Source: Candidatus Rokuibacteriota bacterium | GTDB taxonomy: Bacteria; Methylomirabilota; Methylomirabilia; Rokubacteriales; CSP1-6 | Length of the DNA: 56,056 bases | NCBI GenBank assembly: GCA_016209635.1 | Contig: JACQWC010000005.1 | Span: 1-56,056 of the forward strand | Reading direction: 5' to 3' | Shown: in pieces, positions 7,417-15,605 of the stretch | Layout: every line of letters starts with the position of its first letter | Numbering within the stretch: the stretch's first letter is position 1 | Program-made: the position numbers and the translations under genes | The notes under the pieces: generated by a model | Database searches by the model: none | Seen by the model: the letters and a program-made list of their open reading frames with translations, nothing else | What the model was told of the DNA's origin: nothing

Positions 7417-8328
7417 ATGATGCTCAAGGACAAGGTCGCGGTGGTGACGGGCGCCGCGCGCGGGATCGGCCGGGAGATCGCCCTCCTGCTGGCGCAGCAC
7501 GGGGCCCGCGTGGTGGTGAACGATTACGGGGGCAGCGAGGCGGGCGCCGGCGCCAGCCGGGGCCCGGCCGACGAGGTGGTCGCCGAGATCCAGCGGGCGG
7601 GTGGCCAGGCGGCGGCCAACTACGACTCCGTCGCGACCATGGCGGGGGGACAGTCGATCGTGCGGACGGCCGTCGACGCGTTCGGCCGGATCGACGTCGT
7701 GGTGAACAACGCCGGTATCCTGCGCGACCGGATGATCTTCAACATGACCGAGGAGGAGTGGGATGCGGTGATCAACACGCATCTCAAGGGCTCGTTCGCG
7801 GTGACCCGCGCGGCCGCGCCCCTCATGCGTGAGCAGAAGGCCGGTCGCTTCATCAACATGACGTCCACCTCGGGGCTGATCGGCAATGTCGGGCAGGCGA
7901 ACTACGCCGCGGCGAAGCTCGGGATCGTGGGGCTCACCCGCGTGACGGCGCTCGACATGGCGCGCTACAACGTGACCGCCAACTGCGTCTCGCCCTTCGC
8001 CTGGACGCGCATGATCGGCACCATCCCGACCGAGACCGAGGCGCAGAAGGCGCGTGTCGAGAAGATCAAGAAGATGTCGCCCGCCCACATCGCGCCGCTC
8101 GTCGCGTTCCTCGCCTCCGACGCCGCGCGTGAGGTGAGCGGCCAGGTCTTCGGCGTCCGCGGCAAGGAGATCATGCTCTTCGGCCACCACCGCCCGGTCA
8201 TGCGCGTGCACCACGCGGACGGCTGGACGATCGAGCGCCTGGTCGAGATGTTCCCTGGAACGCTCCAGCACCACCTGGTGCCGCTCGAGGCGTCCGGGCA
8301 GTACTTCAACTACGATCCGCTCGTGTAG
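7417..8328 (+). CDS. SDR, MFE-2-type (R)-3-hydroxyacyl-CoA dehydrogenase-like
   Basis: A 303-residue SDR starting MMLKDKVAVVTG. It has GAARGIG for NAD(P) binding, NNAG, and an intact YAAAK catalytic pair. The insertion NDYGGSEAGAGASRGPADEV after strand 2 is typical of the dehydrogenase part of multifunctional enzyme type 2, which handles (R)-3-hydroxyacyl-CoA. The C-terminal 60 residues (HHRPVMRVHHADGWTIERLV) extend beyond a minimal SDR and resemble the linker of that group. I chose ATG 7417 for its position after GAGGGGG; an upstream GTG at 7375 in frame has no ribosome binding site. Confidence 0.85.
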   Translation: MMLKDKVAVVTGAARGIGREIALLLAQHGARVVVNDYGGSEAGAGASRGPADEVVAEIQRAGGQAAANYDSVATMAGGQSIVRTAVDAFGRIDVVVNNAGILRDRMIFNMTEEEWDAVINTHLKGSFAVTRAAAPLMREQKAGRFINMTSTSGLIGNVGQANYAAAKLGIVGLTRVTALDMARYNVTANCVSPFAWTRMIGTIPTETEAQKARVEKIKKMSPAHIAPLVAFLASDAAREVSGQVFGVRGKEIMLFGHHRPVMRVHHADGWTIERLVEMFPGTLQHHLVPLEASGQYFNYDPLV

Positions 8329-8331
8329 CGC

Positions 8332-9132
8332 GTGGACCCGCCGCCACGCCTCTGGCCCGTCTTCGTCGCGTACCTGAGCGCGTTCGTGGCGATCGTGGTC
8401 GCGTCGATCGCCGCGGCGGTCGCGCTCCGGGCGTCTTACCCGGACCTCCCCGAGCGCGAGGTGCTGAGCGGCCTCCCCGCCCTCCTGGCGGGCGGCGCGG
8501 CGTCGTCCGTCGCCCTCGTGGTGACCGTGCTCGTCGTCACGCGGCCGCTCGAGGCCGCGCGCCTGCGACTGCTGCCGGGTCGGGAGGGTGGCCGCCACCT
8601 CCTCGTCATGATCGTCGGCGTGCTCGCCCTGGGTCAGGCCCTCGACTCGGTGACCACCCTCAGCGGGCTCGCCGACCGGGGCGCGATGCCCGCGATCCGC
8701 CAGGCGCTCGCCGGCGCAAAGGGGATCGAGCTGTTCGTCGCCGTCGCGGTCATCGGGCTCATGGCCGGGACGGCGGAGGAGCTGTTCTTCAGGGGCTACA
8801 TGCAGACCCGGCTCCGCGAGCGGTGGCGGCCGGCCGTCGCGGTGCTCGCGACGAGCGCCTGCTTCGGCATCCTGCACCTGGAGTGGATCCACGCGTCCCT
8901 CGCCTTCGTCCTCGGGCTCTACCTCGGATTCGTCACCGAGGCGAGCGGGAGCACGCTGCCGGCGGTCGCCTGTCACGTCGTGAACAATGCGGTCTTCACC
9001 GTGCTGACGGTGACCGTGGGAACGGTCGAGGGGCTCTGGCAGAACACGCTGCTGCTCGGCGGGAGCGTCGCCGTCTTCGCGGCCTGCGTCGCGTGGCTGC
9101 GCCGCGCGCTCCCGCGCCCGCTCCCACCGTGA
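8332..9132 (+). CDS. CPBP-family intramembrane metalloprotease
   Basis: This 266-residue membrane protein with about seven hydrophobic segments carries the CPBP (CAAX protease/bacteriocin-processing, Abi) motifs: EELFFRG near residue 147, FGILHLEW with the second-motif His, and the third motif CHVVNN. These residues form the glutamate/histidine active site inside the membrane. Targets in bacteria are mostly unknown. It starts with GTG 3 bases after the upstream SDR gene. Confidence 0.88.
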   Translation: MDPPPRLWPVFVAYLSAFVAIVVASIAAAVALRASYPDLPEREVLSGLPALLAGGAASSVALVVTVLVVTRPLEAARLRLLPGREGGRHLLVMIVGVLALGQALDSVTTLSGLADRGAMPAIRQALAGAKGIELFVAVAVIGLMAGTAEELFFRGYMQTRLRERWRPAVAVLATSACFGILHLEWIHASLAFVLGLYLGFVTEASGSTLPAVACHVVNNAVFTVLTVTVGTVEGLWQNTLLLGGSVAVFAACVAWLRRALPRPLPP

Positions 9133-9146
9133 GGGCGATCCCGCGC

Positions 9147-9176
9147 TTGCGGGCGGTCGGGCGCGCGGGGTAGGCT
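9147..9176 (+). promoter_or_regulatory. Candidate promoter of the thiolase operon
   Basis: TTGCGG (9147-9152), an 18-base spacer and TAGGCT (9171-9176) lie 24 bases before the thiolase ATG. The match is moderate, but the gap between the CPBP gene and the thiolase is the only space available, and the same TAGGCT box recurs before pilT. Confidence 0.35.
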
Positions 9177-9199
9177 TGAGCCACTCGGAGGAGGCACCG

Positions 9200-10384
9200 A
9201 TGGGACTCGGCGGGAAGGTCTCGATCATCGGGAGCGGCGTGATCAAGTTCGGTGAGAACTTCCACCAGAGCCTCACCGACATGATCTACGAGGCCGTCAC
9301 GCTGGCGCTCGGCGACGCGAGGCTCGAGCGACAGCGGCTCCAGGCGGCGTGGCTCGGCTGCTACGAGCCGATGCTCTACGGGTTCGAGGGGAACTCGGGG
9401 ACCTTCGTCTCCGACCCGCTGAACCTCTTTCCCATCCCGGTGACCCGCGTGGCCGCCTACTGCGCCACCGGGATCGAGGCGGTCCGGAACGCCGCGCTCG
9501 CGGTCGCGGCGGGCGAGTACGACGTGGTGCTCGCGGTCGGCGCCGAGAAGATGCGCGAGGTGCCGTCCCGCGGGAGCCTGGTGGCGCAGGCCGTCAACCG
9601 CGGGCACCCGGTCCTGTCGAAGGGCCGGACCGCGCCGGGGATGTTCGCCCTCCTCGCCACGCGGTACTTCAAGGAGTACGGCGCCAACGAGGAGGCGCTC
9701 TGCGCGGTCGCGATGAAGAACCACTACCACGGCTCGCTGAACCCGAAGGCGCATTTCCAAAAGGAGATCACCGCCGAGCAGCACCTCCGCGCGCCGAAGG
9801 TCGCCGAGCCGCTGGGGCTCTTCGACTGCTGTCCGACGACGGACGGCGCGGCGGCCGTCATCCTCACGCGCACCGAGCTGGCGCCGAAGTTCACCGACCG
9901 GTATTCGGTGATCCGCGGCATCGCGTACGCCGTGACCGCCGGCTACTGGAACACGCAGTTCGACCCGTCGTGGGGCTTCACGTCGTTCCGCTCGACGCAG
10001 GAGGCCGCGAAGGCGGCGTACGCCATGGCGGGCGTCACCGACCCGGCCCGGGAGATCAAGGTCGCCGAGTGCCACGACTGCTTCACCATCACCGAGATCG
10101 TCAACTACGAGGACCTCGGCCTGGCACGGCCCGGCGAGGGCTGGAAGCTCGCCACGGGCGGCGTCACGCGCCTCGGCGGCGATCTGCCCGTGAACACCTC
10201 TGGCGGGCTCAAGTCGTGCGGCCACCCGATCGGCTCGTCGGGCATCCGGATGATCGCCAACATCCACGACCAGCTCCTCGGGCGCGCCGGCAGGATGCAG
10301 GTCAAGGGCGCCACGATGGGGCTCGCGCACAACCTCGGCGGTCCCGGGGCGGTCTCCGCCGTCGCCGTGCTCTCGCAGCCGTAA
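9200..10384 (+). CDS. Thiolase / SCP-x-type acetyl-CoA acyltransferase
   Basis: The 394-residue protein is a thiolase-superfamily member of the lipid-transfer (SCP-x) branch. It has the nucleophile region AYCATGIEAVRNAAL and the second active-site motif LKSCGHPIGSSG with its His. These enzymes cleave 3-ketoacyl-CoA, often with branched or sterol-like side chains; many partner with DUF35 proteins, none of which is seen here. ATG 9200 follows GGAGGAGG at a good distance. It opens a plus-strand run of acyl-CoA genes. Confidence 0.88.
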   Translation: MGLGGKVSIIGSGVIKFGENFHQSLTDMIYEAVTLALGDARLERQRLQAAWLGCYEPMLYGFEGNSGTFVSDPLNLFPIPVTRVAAYCATGIEAVRNAALAVAAGEYDVVLAVGAEKMREVPSRGSLVAQAVNRGHPVLSKGRTAPGMFALLATRYFKEYGANEEALCAVAMKNHYHGSLNPKAHFQKEITAEQHLRAPKVAEPLGLFDCCPTTDGAAAVILTRTELAPKFTDRYSVIRGIAYAVTAGYWNTQFDPSWGFTSFRSTQEAAKAAYAMAGVTDPAREIKVAECHDCFTITEIVNYEDLGLARPGEGWKLATGGVTRLGGDLPVNTSGGLKSCGHPIGSSGIRMIANIHDQLLGRAGRMQVKGATMGLAHNLGGPGAVSAVAVLSQP

Positions 10385-10457
10385 TCGTCGCTCGAGACCG
10401 CTTCACCGCTCGCCCGGTCGTCGAGGGTCTTCGGCCCGCACGTGGGGGGAGGCAAGA

Positions 10458-10832
10458 ATGCCTGAACTGACCCGGCGGTACGTCGTGATGGCGATGGCGA
10501 CGGAGGGGCCGTTCGACCCTTCCGATCCCGACGGCGTCTTCGTGCTCAAGCCCTGGAAGGATCCGGCGGCGCTCCGCGCGCTCGTGACCTATCGCGACTG
10601 CTGCTACCCCGAGCTCGCCCGCGACCTCGACGCCTGGATCCGCGCGATCGAGGCCGGGCCCGTGATCCGCGGCGACGTCGGGCGCAGGAACGAGGCGTAC
10701 ACGAAGAGCGCCCTCGGCCGGGCTGTCCGCGGCGGCGCGAAGAGCGCGGGTCGAGTCGCCGCCACGCCCAAGGCGAAGCGCCGGGGCAAGGCCAGGCCGG
10801 GGACCTTGCGCGGCAAGAAGCGCCGCCGGTGA
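10458..10832 (+). CDS. Hypothetical protein with a basic C-terminal tail
   Basis: A 124-residue protein that I do not recognise. Residues 1-75 are mixed and soluble (YVVMAMATEGPFDPSD, then YRDCCYPELARDLDAWI). The last 45 residues are very rich in Lys and Arg (KAKRRGKARPGTLRGKKRRR), which suggests binding to nucleic acid or another polyanion. The ATG follows GGGGGGAGG, and the TGA overlaps the GTG of the next gene, which supports real translation. Confidence 0.7.
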   Translation: MPELTRRYVVMAMATEGPFDPSDPDGVFVLKPWKDPAALRALVTYRDCCYPELARDLDAWIRAIEAGPVIRGDVGRRNEAYTKSALGRAVRGGAKSAGRVAATPKAKRRGKARPGTLRGKKRRR

Positions 10833-11590
10833 GTTTCTCCCTCGAGCCGCTCCTGGCGGCCCGGGACCGTCACCGGCAGATTCCTCCGCCGAGCGAGACC
10901 CGGGCGCTCTCCGCGGCCGAGGCCTACGCGATCCAGGACCGGCTGCGCGAGGCTCTTGTGGCGCGAGGCGAGCGGGTCACCGGCTGGAAGGCCGGGTTCA
11001 CGAGCCGGGCGGCGCAGGCGGCGTTCCAGTGCGACGAGCCCGTGACCGGATTCCTCCTGGCCTCGGGCGTCTACGCGAGCCGCGCGGAGGTGGCGGCGGC
11101 CCGGTTCGCGAGCCTCGGGGTCGAGCCGGAGGTCGCGTTCGTGATGCGGCACGACCTGGCCGGTCCCGGTGTCACGCCGCCACGCGCCCTCCTGGCCGTC
11201 GAGGGGGCGCTCCCGGCTCTCGAACTGATCGACGCGCGCTTCTCGGGCAAGCCGATCGGCACCGACATCGTCGCCGAGGGCGTCTACGCGAACGCGATCG
11301 TGCTCGGCGCGCCGCTCACCCCGGTCGCGGGCCTCGACCTGGCCCTCGAGGGGCTGGTCTGGGAGCGGAACGGCGCCGTCGCGGCGACCGCGACCGCGGC
11401 CGAGGTGATGGGCAATCCCCTGAACTCGCTCGCGTGGATCGCGAACCAGCTCGGCGCCCGGGGGCTCGGGCTCAGGGCGGGCGACATCGTCATGAGCGGC
11501 TCGGTCTCGATCGTCCTGAGGCCCGTGGCGGGCGACACCGTGCGCGCCACGTTCACCCGACTCGGATCGGTCTCCTGCCGGTTCGTCTGA
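10829..11590 (+). CDS. 2-keto-4-pentenoate hydratase
   Basis: The 253-residue protein belongs to the 2-keto-4-pentenoate hydratase (MhpD) family of the FAH superfamily. It shows GWKAGFTS near the N-terminus, the metal-site region GVEPEVAFVM with paired acidic residues, PALELIDARF, and the C-terminal GDIVMSGS. Such enzymes add water to 2-oxopent-4-enoate in meta-cleavage of aromatic compounds. No other ring-cleavage gene is in the window, so the true substrate may differ. GTG overlaps the previous stop as GTGA. Confidence 0.85.
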   Translation: MSFSLEPLLAARDRHRQIPPPSETRALSAAEAYAIQDRLREALVARGERVTGWKAGFTSRAAQAAFQCDEPVTGFLLASGVYASRAEVAAARFASLGVEPEVAFVMRHDLAGPGVTPPRALLAVEGALPALELIDARFSGKPIGTDIVAEGVYANAIVLGAPLTPVAGLDLALEGLVWERNGAVAATATAAEVMGNPLNSLAWIANQLGARGLGLRAGDIVMSGSVSIVLRPVAGDTVRATFTRLGSVSCRFV

Positions 11591-11591
11591 G

Positions 11592-12377
11592 GTGAAGCGG
11601 CTGGGCGATCGGACGGTCGTCATCACCGGCGCCGCCGGCGGCATCGGCCGCGCGATCGCGCGGGCCTTCGCCGCGGAGGGTGCCAGCCTCGTGCTCGGCG
11701 ACCTCGCGCCGACGCTCGTGGACGCGCGCGACGAGATCCACCGCGGCGGGGGCTGCGTCGTCGCGGTCCAGGGGGACGTCACGCGGTCCGAGGACATGGC
11801 GGCGCTGGCCGCGTGCGCCGTCGACGAAGGAGGGGCCCTCGACGTGCTCGTCACCTGCGCGGGGCTCGGCGGGAGCGGTCTCCTCGCCGAGCAGGACGAG
11901 GCGGACTGGATGCGCGTCGTCGACGTGAACCTCGGCGGCACCTACCGGGCGATCCGCGCGGCGCTCCCCCACATGATGGCCCGGGGCTCGGGCCGCATCG
12001 TCACGATCGCGTCGGTGCTGGGCAAGATGGGCGGCTACGGGTTCGTCACCGCGTACGCGGCGTCCAAGCACGGCGTCATCGGGCTCACCCGGGCGCTCGC
12101 CACCGAGCTCGGCTCGCAGGGGTTTCGCGGGATCACCGTCAACGCGATCTGCCCCGGATACGTCCGCGCGGGCATGGGCGTCGCGATGCAATCGACCAAG
12201 GCGGGGCCGATGTCGGGGATCGAGATCTTCGAGCGGTACTACCGGCGGCAGGTGCCGCTCCGGCGCATGATCGAGCCGGAGGAGATCGCGCATGCGGCCG
12301 TCTTCCTGGCGCTGCCCGAGTCGGCCGGCATCACCGGCCAGGCCGTGAACGTGGACGGCGGGTTCTTCATGTCGTGA
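11592..12377 (+). CDS. SDR-family oxidoreductase
   Basis: A 261-residue classical SDR with GAAGGIG cofactor loop, TCAGLGG in place of NNAG, and an intact YAASK catalytic pair after IASVLGKMGG. The C-terminal VDGGFFMS is typical. An acidic residue at the end of strand 2 (LVLGDLAP) suggests a preference for NAD. It starts with GTG 1 base after the hydratase stop and probably forms an operon with it and the enoyl-CoA hydratase. Confidence 0.88.
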   Translation: MKRLGDRTVVITGAAGGIGRAIARAFAAEGASLVLGDLAPTLVDARDEIHRGGGCVVAVQGDVTRSEDMAALAACAVDEGGALDVLVTCAGLGGSGLLAEQDEADWMRVVDVNLGGTYRAIRAALPHMMARGSGRIVTIASVLGKMGGYGFVTAYAASKHGVIGLTRALATELGSQGFRGITVNAICPGYVRAGMGVAMQSTKAGPMSGIEIFERYYRRQVPLRRMIEPEEIAHAAVFLALPESAGITGQAVNVDGGFFMS

Positions 12378-12436
12378 GGCGCGGCGCGCGCCCGCCGGGG
12401 ATCCCGCGGCGGGCGACGGACGCCGGGGAGGAGTTC

Positions 12437-13222
12437 ATGTCGACCGTCCTCTACGAGCAGACGGACAGGATCGTCACGATCACGATCAACCGCCCCGACG
12501 CGATGAACGCGATCGATCCCGAGACGCACCAGGCGCTCATCGACGCCTGGACGCGCTTCCGCGACGACGACTCGGCGTGGGTGGCGATCCTCACCGGCGC
12601 CGGCGAGCGGGCCTTCTCGTCCGGCGCGGACCTCAAGAAGCTCATCCCGGCCGCGTTCGCCAAGGGGGGCGGGGCCGCGAACCCGGACCAGCTCGGCCTC
12701 GGCGGGATAACGCGCGGGCTCGAGATCTGGAAGCCGATGATCGCCGCGATCAACGGCCACTGCCTGGCCGGCGGGCTCGAGCAGGCGCTCGCGTGCGATC
12801 TCCGGATCGCGAGCGAGAACGCGACCTTCGGCCTGACCGAGGTCCGCTGGGCGATCATGCCAGGTGCCGGTGGCACCCAGCGGCTGCCGCGCGCGGTGCC
12901 CCTCGCCAAGGCGCTCGAGATGATCCTGACGGCGCAGCAGATCGACGCGGCGGAAGCCCTCCGGAGCGGTCTCGTGAACAAGGTCGTGCCGCTTCCCGAG
13001 CTGATGCCCACAGCGCGGGCCTGGGCGCAGACGCTGTGCGAGCGCGGCCCGCTCGCCGTGCGGGCGGCGAAGGAGGCCGTGCTGCGCGGCCTCAGCGTGC
13101 CGCTCCGCGACGGCCTGCGTCTCGAGGCCCTGCTCTCGGCCACGCTCCGCGGTACCGAGGACGCCGTCGAGGGGCCGAAGGCCTTCGCCGAGAAGAGGAA
13201 GCCGAATTTCAAGGCCCGGTGA
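12437..13222 (+). CDS. Enoyl-CoA hydratase/isomerase family protein
   Basis: This 261-residue crotonase has ITINRPDAMNAID at the N-terminus, the oxyanion-hole segment AGERAFSSGADLKKL, a second one at INGHCLAGGLEQALACDLRIA, and the catalytic-Glu region FGLTEVRWAIMPGAGGTQRLPR. All the parts of a syn-hydratase are present. ATG 12437 follows GGGGAGGAG. It is one of three crotonases in the window, and this one is closest to canonical enoyl-CoA hydratase. Confidence 0.92.
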   Translation: MSTVLYEQTDRIVTITINRPDAMNAIDPETHQALIDAWTRFRDDDSAWVAILTGAGERAFSSGADLKKLIPAAFAKGGGAANPDQLGLGGITRGLEIWKPMIAAINGHCLAGGLEQALACDLRIASENATFGLTEVRWAIMPGAGGTQRLPRAVPLAKALEMILTAQQIDAAEALRSGLVNKVVPLPELMPTARAWAQTLCERGPLAVRAAKEAVLRGLSVPLRDGLRLEALLSATLRGTEDAVEGPKAFAEKRKPNFKAR

Positions 13223-13232
13223 GCGTCGCGGG

Positions 13233-13808
13233 ATGAGCGTCGAGGAGCTGGTGGCGCGGACGCGCGCGCGGCTCGCGGAGCGCGAGCGGCGGGTGGTCCC
13301 CGAGGGGCCGCTGGTCCAGGCGGCGGTCCTGATCCCGATCCTCGATCGAGGCGAGCCGTACCTCGTGTTCGCCAAACGGACCGACCGGGTCGGCCACCAC
13401 AAGGGCCAGGTCTCCTTTCCCGGCGGGATCGTGCGCCCGGCCGACGCCTCCTTCCTCGACGCCGCCCTGCGCGAGTGCGAGGAGGAGATCGGGCTCGCGC
13501 GCGCGGGCGTCGAGCCGCTCGGCGCCCTCGACGACACCGAGACGTTCGCGACGCGGTTCGTGATCACGCCGTTCGTGGGGCTGGTGCGGCGGCCGGTGGC
13601 GTGGCGGCCGGACGGCGAGGAGATCGAGAAGGTCATCGAGGTGCCGCTCGCGTCGCTGACCGACGGGGGCAATTTCCGGGTCGAGGAGTGGGAGCGCGAC
13701 GGCGTGCGGCGCCCGGTCTACTTCTGGGAGTACCGGGGCGAAACCATCTGGGGGGCGACCGCCCGCATCCTCAAGCAGTACCTGGACCTGGTGGTGGGGA
13801 CGGGATGA
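13233..13808 (+). CDS. CoA pyrophosphatase-type Nudix hydrolase
   Basis: A 191-residue Nudix protein of the CoA diphosphatase (NudL/UPF0035) group. It combines the CoA-specific motif AKRTDRVGHHKGQVSFPGG with the Nudix box ALRECEEEIGL. These enzymes cut CoA and acyl-CoA to phosphopantetheine and 3',5'-ADP, which fits a neighbourhood full of acyl-CoA enzymes. Its TGA overlaps the ATG of the next crotonase as ATGA. Confidence 0.92.
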   Translation: MSVEELVARTRARLAERERRVVPEGPLVQAAVLIPILDRGEPYLVFAKRTDRVGHHKGQVSFPGGIVRPADASFLDAALRECEEEIGLARAGVEPLGALDDTETFATRFVITPFVGLVRRPVAWRPDGEEIEKVIEVPLASLTDGGNFRVEEWERDGVRRPVYFWEYRGETIWGATARILKQYLDLVVGTG

Positions 13809-14587
13809 GCTACGAGACGCTGCGCACATCGCTCGAGGACGGGGTGGGCCGCATCACGCTCAGCCGCCCCGAGGTGAGGAACGCCCTGTCGCGGACGATG
13901 GTGGAGGAGCTCGAGCAGGCGCTCGCCGCGTACGAGGCCGAGCCGGGCGCCCGCGTGATCGTGCTCTCGGGTGCCGGCGAGCGGGCGTTCTGCGCGGGGG
14001 CGGACCTCAAGGGCCTGGGCGACCGGGGCACGACGCTCGAGGCGCGCGAGTCGTTCAGCGGGCTCGCGCGGATCCTCGAGTCGATCACCCGGATGCGGAC
14101 GCCGGTGATCGCCCAGGTCCACGGCTTCGCGCTGGCCGGCGGCTGCGGGCTCGCCGCCGGGTGCGACCTGGTCGTGGCCTCGGACGACGCGACCTTCGGG
14201 CTGCCGGAGATCAAGGTCGGGCTCCTGCCCCTGATCGTGATGGCGCCGATCCTCCGCGCGGTCGGCCGGAAGCGCGGGCTCCTCATGATCCTCTCGGGCG
14301 AGCCGGTGTCCGCGCGGGAGGCCTTCGAGATGGGGCTCGTGAGCCTCGTCGTCCCGCGGGCGGACCTCGGGGCGCGGACGACGGCGCTCGCGACCCGCCT
14401 CGCGCGCTTCAGTCCGACCGCGGTCGCCCTCGCGAAGGAGGCGGCCTACACGATCCAGGACATGGAGTACGGCAAGTCGCTCCGGTACCTTCGCGAGCTG
14501 ATCACGCTCGTCGGTCTCAGCGACGACGCGACGGAGGGGATCGCCGCGTTCTTCGCCAAGCGCGAGCCCGAGTGGAAGGGGCGCTGA
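13805..14587 (+). CDS. Enoyl-CoA hydratase/isomerase family protein
   Basis: A 260-residue crotonase with AGERAFCAGADLKGLG and VHGFALAGGCGLAAGCDLVVA. Unlike its neighbour it lacks the GAGGTQRL segment and has FGLPEIKVGLLPLIVMAPIL instead. That form is common in hydratase/isomerase paralogues such as methylglutaconyl-CoA or dienoyl-CoA processing enzymes, so the specific reaction is open. Its start overlaps the Nudix stop, and it ends 1 base before the convergent sppA gene. Confidence 0.9.
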   Translation: MSYETLRTSLEDGVGRITLSRPEVRNALSRTMVEELEQALAAYEAEPGARVIVLSGAGERAFCAGADLKGLGDRGTTLEARESFSGLARILESITRMRTPVIAQVHGFALAGGCGLAAGCDLVVASDDATFGLPEIKVGLLPLIVMAPILRAVGRKRGLLMILSGEPVSAREAFEMGLVSLVVPRADLGARTTALATRLARFSPTAVALAKEAAYTIQDMEYGKSLRYLRELITLVGLSDDATEGIAAFFAKREPEWKGR

Positions 14588-14588
14588 C

Positions 14589-15548
14589 TCAGGGCCACCA
14601 GAGGTACAGGAAGCGCGGCCCGGGACCGAGCAGCGCCGCGAGCTGCGAGAGGGAGGCGTCGATCCCTCCCGCCGGCGGCTCGGCGCGCGCGTAGTAGGTG
14701 GCGCGGTACTCGCGCGGGCGGTGGTAGACGACGACCCGCGCCTCCTCGACGCCGATCGCGCGCCGGGCTACCTCGAGCGCGTCGGGCATGTAACCCACCC
14801 GATCCACGAGCCCCTGGCGGAGCGCCTGCCCGGCGGTGTAGACGCGGCCGTCCGCGACCCGCTGCGCCGCCTCGAGCGGCAGCCGCCTGCGCTCGGCGAC
14901 CTTCTCGACGAACTGGCGGTGGAGGTCGTCGATCACCGACTGGAAGATCGCGCGCTCCTCCGGGGTGAGCGGCCGGAAGGGGCTCCCCATGTCCTTGCGC
15001 TCGCCCGACTTGATGGCCGCGGCCGACACGCCGATCTTCTGGAGGAGCCCTTCCGCGTTGAGCGTCAGCATGATCACGCCGATCGAGCCCGTGACGCTCG
15101 TCGGGTGGGCCACGATCGTATCCGCGGCGAGCGCGACGTAGTAGCCGCCCGAGGCGGCGACGTCCAGCATGACGGCGACGACGGGGATCCCACGCGCGCG
15201 CCTGAAGGTGTCGATCTCGCGGAAGATGATGTCGGCGGCCGTCACGGTTCCGCCCGGGCTGTTGACGCGGACCACCAGGGCGCGCACCCTCGGATCCTCC
15301 GCCGCCTTCAAGAGCTCCTCGCGCACCCGCACGAGGAGGGGAATCCGCGGCGGCGCCGAGCCGAGCGTCAGGCTCGGACCGCTCTCATCGGTGAGGAAGC
15401 CCGAGATGTCCATCAGGAGAATCTTCGCCTCGCCCGCGCCCTCGACCGTCTGCTCCTCGAGCGGCCGGAGGCGCGGGCTCAGGTCGAGCGAGATCACCGA
15501 GCAGCCCGCCAGGAGGAGGGCGCACGCAAGGAGCACGGGGACCCGCAT
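14589..15548 (-). CDS. sppA: Signal peptide peptidase SppA (lipoprotein form)
   Basis: The 319-residue protein begins with a lipoprotein signal (ALLLAGC), then a SppA/ClpP-fold domain: VNSPGGTV, DVAASGGYYVALAADTIVA with the nucleophile Ser, TSVTGSIGVI, and KSGERKDMGSP with the catalytic Lys, as in the short B. subtilis enzyme. SppA degrades leftover signal peptides and membrane protein fragments. The ATG at 15548 lies only 6 bases after a TATACT box, so translation may be leaderless. Confidence 0.9.
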   Translation of the reverse strand: MRVPVLLACALLLAGCSVISLDLSPRLRPLEEQTVEGAGEAKILLMDISGFLTDESGPSLTLGSAPPRIPLLVRVREELLKAAEDPRVRALVVRVNSPGGTVTAADIIFREIDTFRRARGIPVVAVMLDVAASGGYYVALAADTIVAHPTSVTGSIGVIMLTLNAEGLLQKIGVSAAAIKSGERKDMGSPFRPLTPEERAIFQSVIDDLHRQFVEKVAERRRLPLEAAQRVADGRVYTAGQALRQGLVDRVGYMPDALEVARRAIGVEEARVVVYHRPREYRATYYARAEPPAGGIDASLSQLAALLGPGPRFLYLWWP

Positions 15549-15554
15549 GCGCCG

Positions 15555-15560
15555 AGTATA
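15555..15560 (-). promoter_or_regulatory. -10 box of sppA, near-leaderless
   Basis: The minus strand reads TATACT, then 6 bases, then the sppA ATG. No clear -35 hexamer is found 17 bases upstream, and no ribosome binding site can fit, so transcription would start at or next to the A of the ATG. Confidence 0.35.
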
Positions 15561-15567
15561 CCGCCCG

Positions 15568-15597
15568 TTGCCCGGGGCCGAGCCCCTGCGGCATAAT
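15568..15597 (+). promoter_or_regulatory. Promoter of the dehydratase gene, near-leaderless
   Basis: TTGCCC (15568-15573), an 18-base spacer and CATAAT (15592-15597). The GTG start at 15606 is 8 bases after the -10 box, leaving no room for a leader or ribosome binding site. It is divergent from the sppA promoter in the same 57-base gap. Confidence 0.45.
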
Positions 15598-15605
15598 CGG
15601 GCGCC

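Noticed and set aside
4392-7832. A 1146-codon plus-strand open frame
   Set aside because: It runs out of frame across four real genes and its translation is Arg/Gly-rich without domains.
3967-9282. A 1771-codon open frame on the minus strand, and similar very long frames elsewhere
   Set aside because: It lies antisense to eight well-supported plus-strand genes, is dominated by His/Asp/Arg/Gly, and has no recognisable domain. High G+C content makes such frames common.
10829-11590. Aromatic meta-cleavage operon around the 2-keto-4-pentenoate hydratase
   Set aside because: No ring-cleaving dioxygenase, aldolase or acetaldehyde dehydrogenase is nearby, so a full pathway cannot be claimed.
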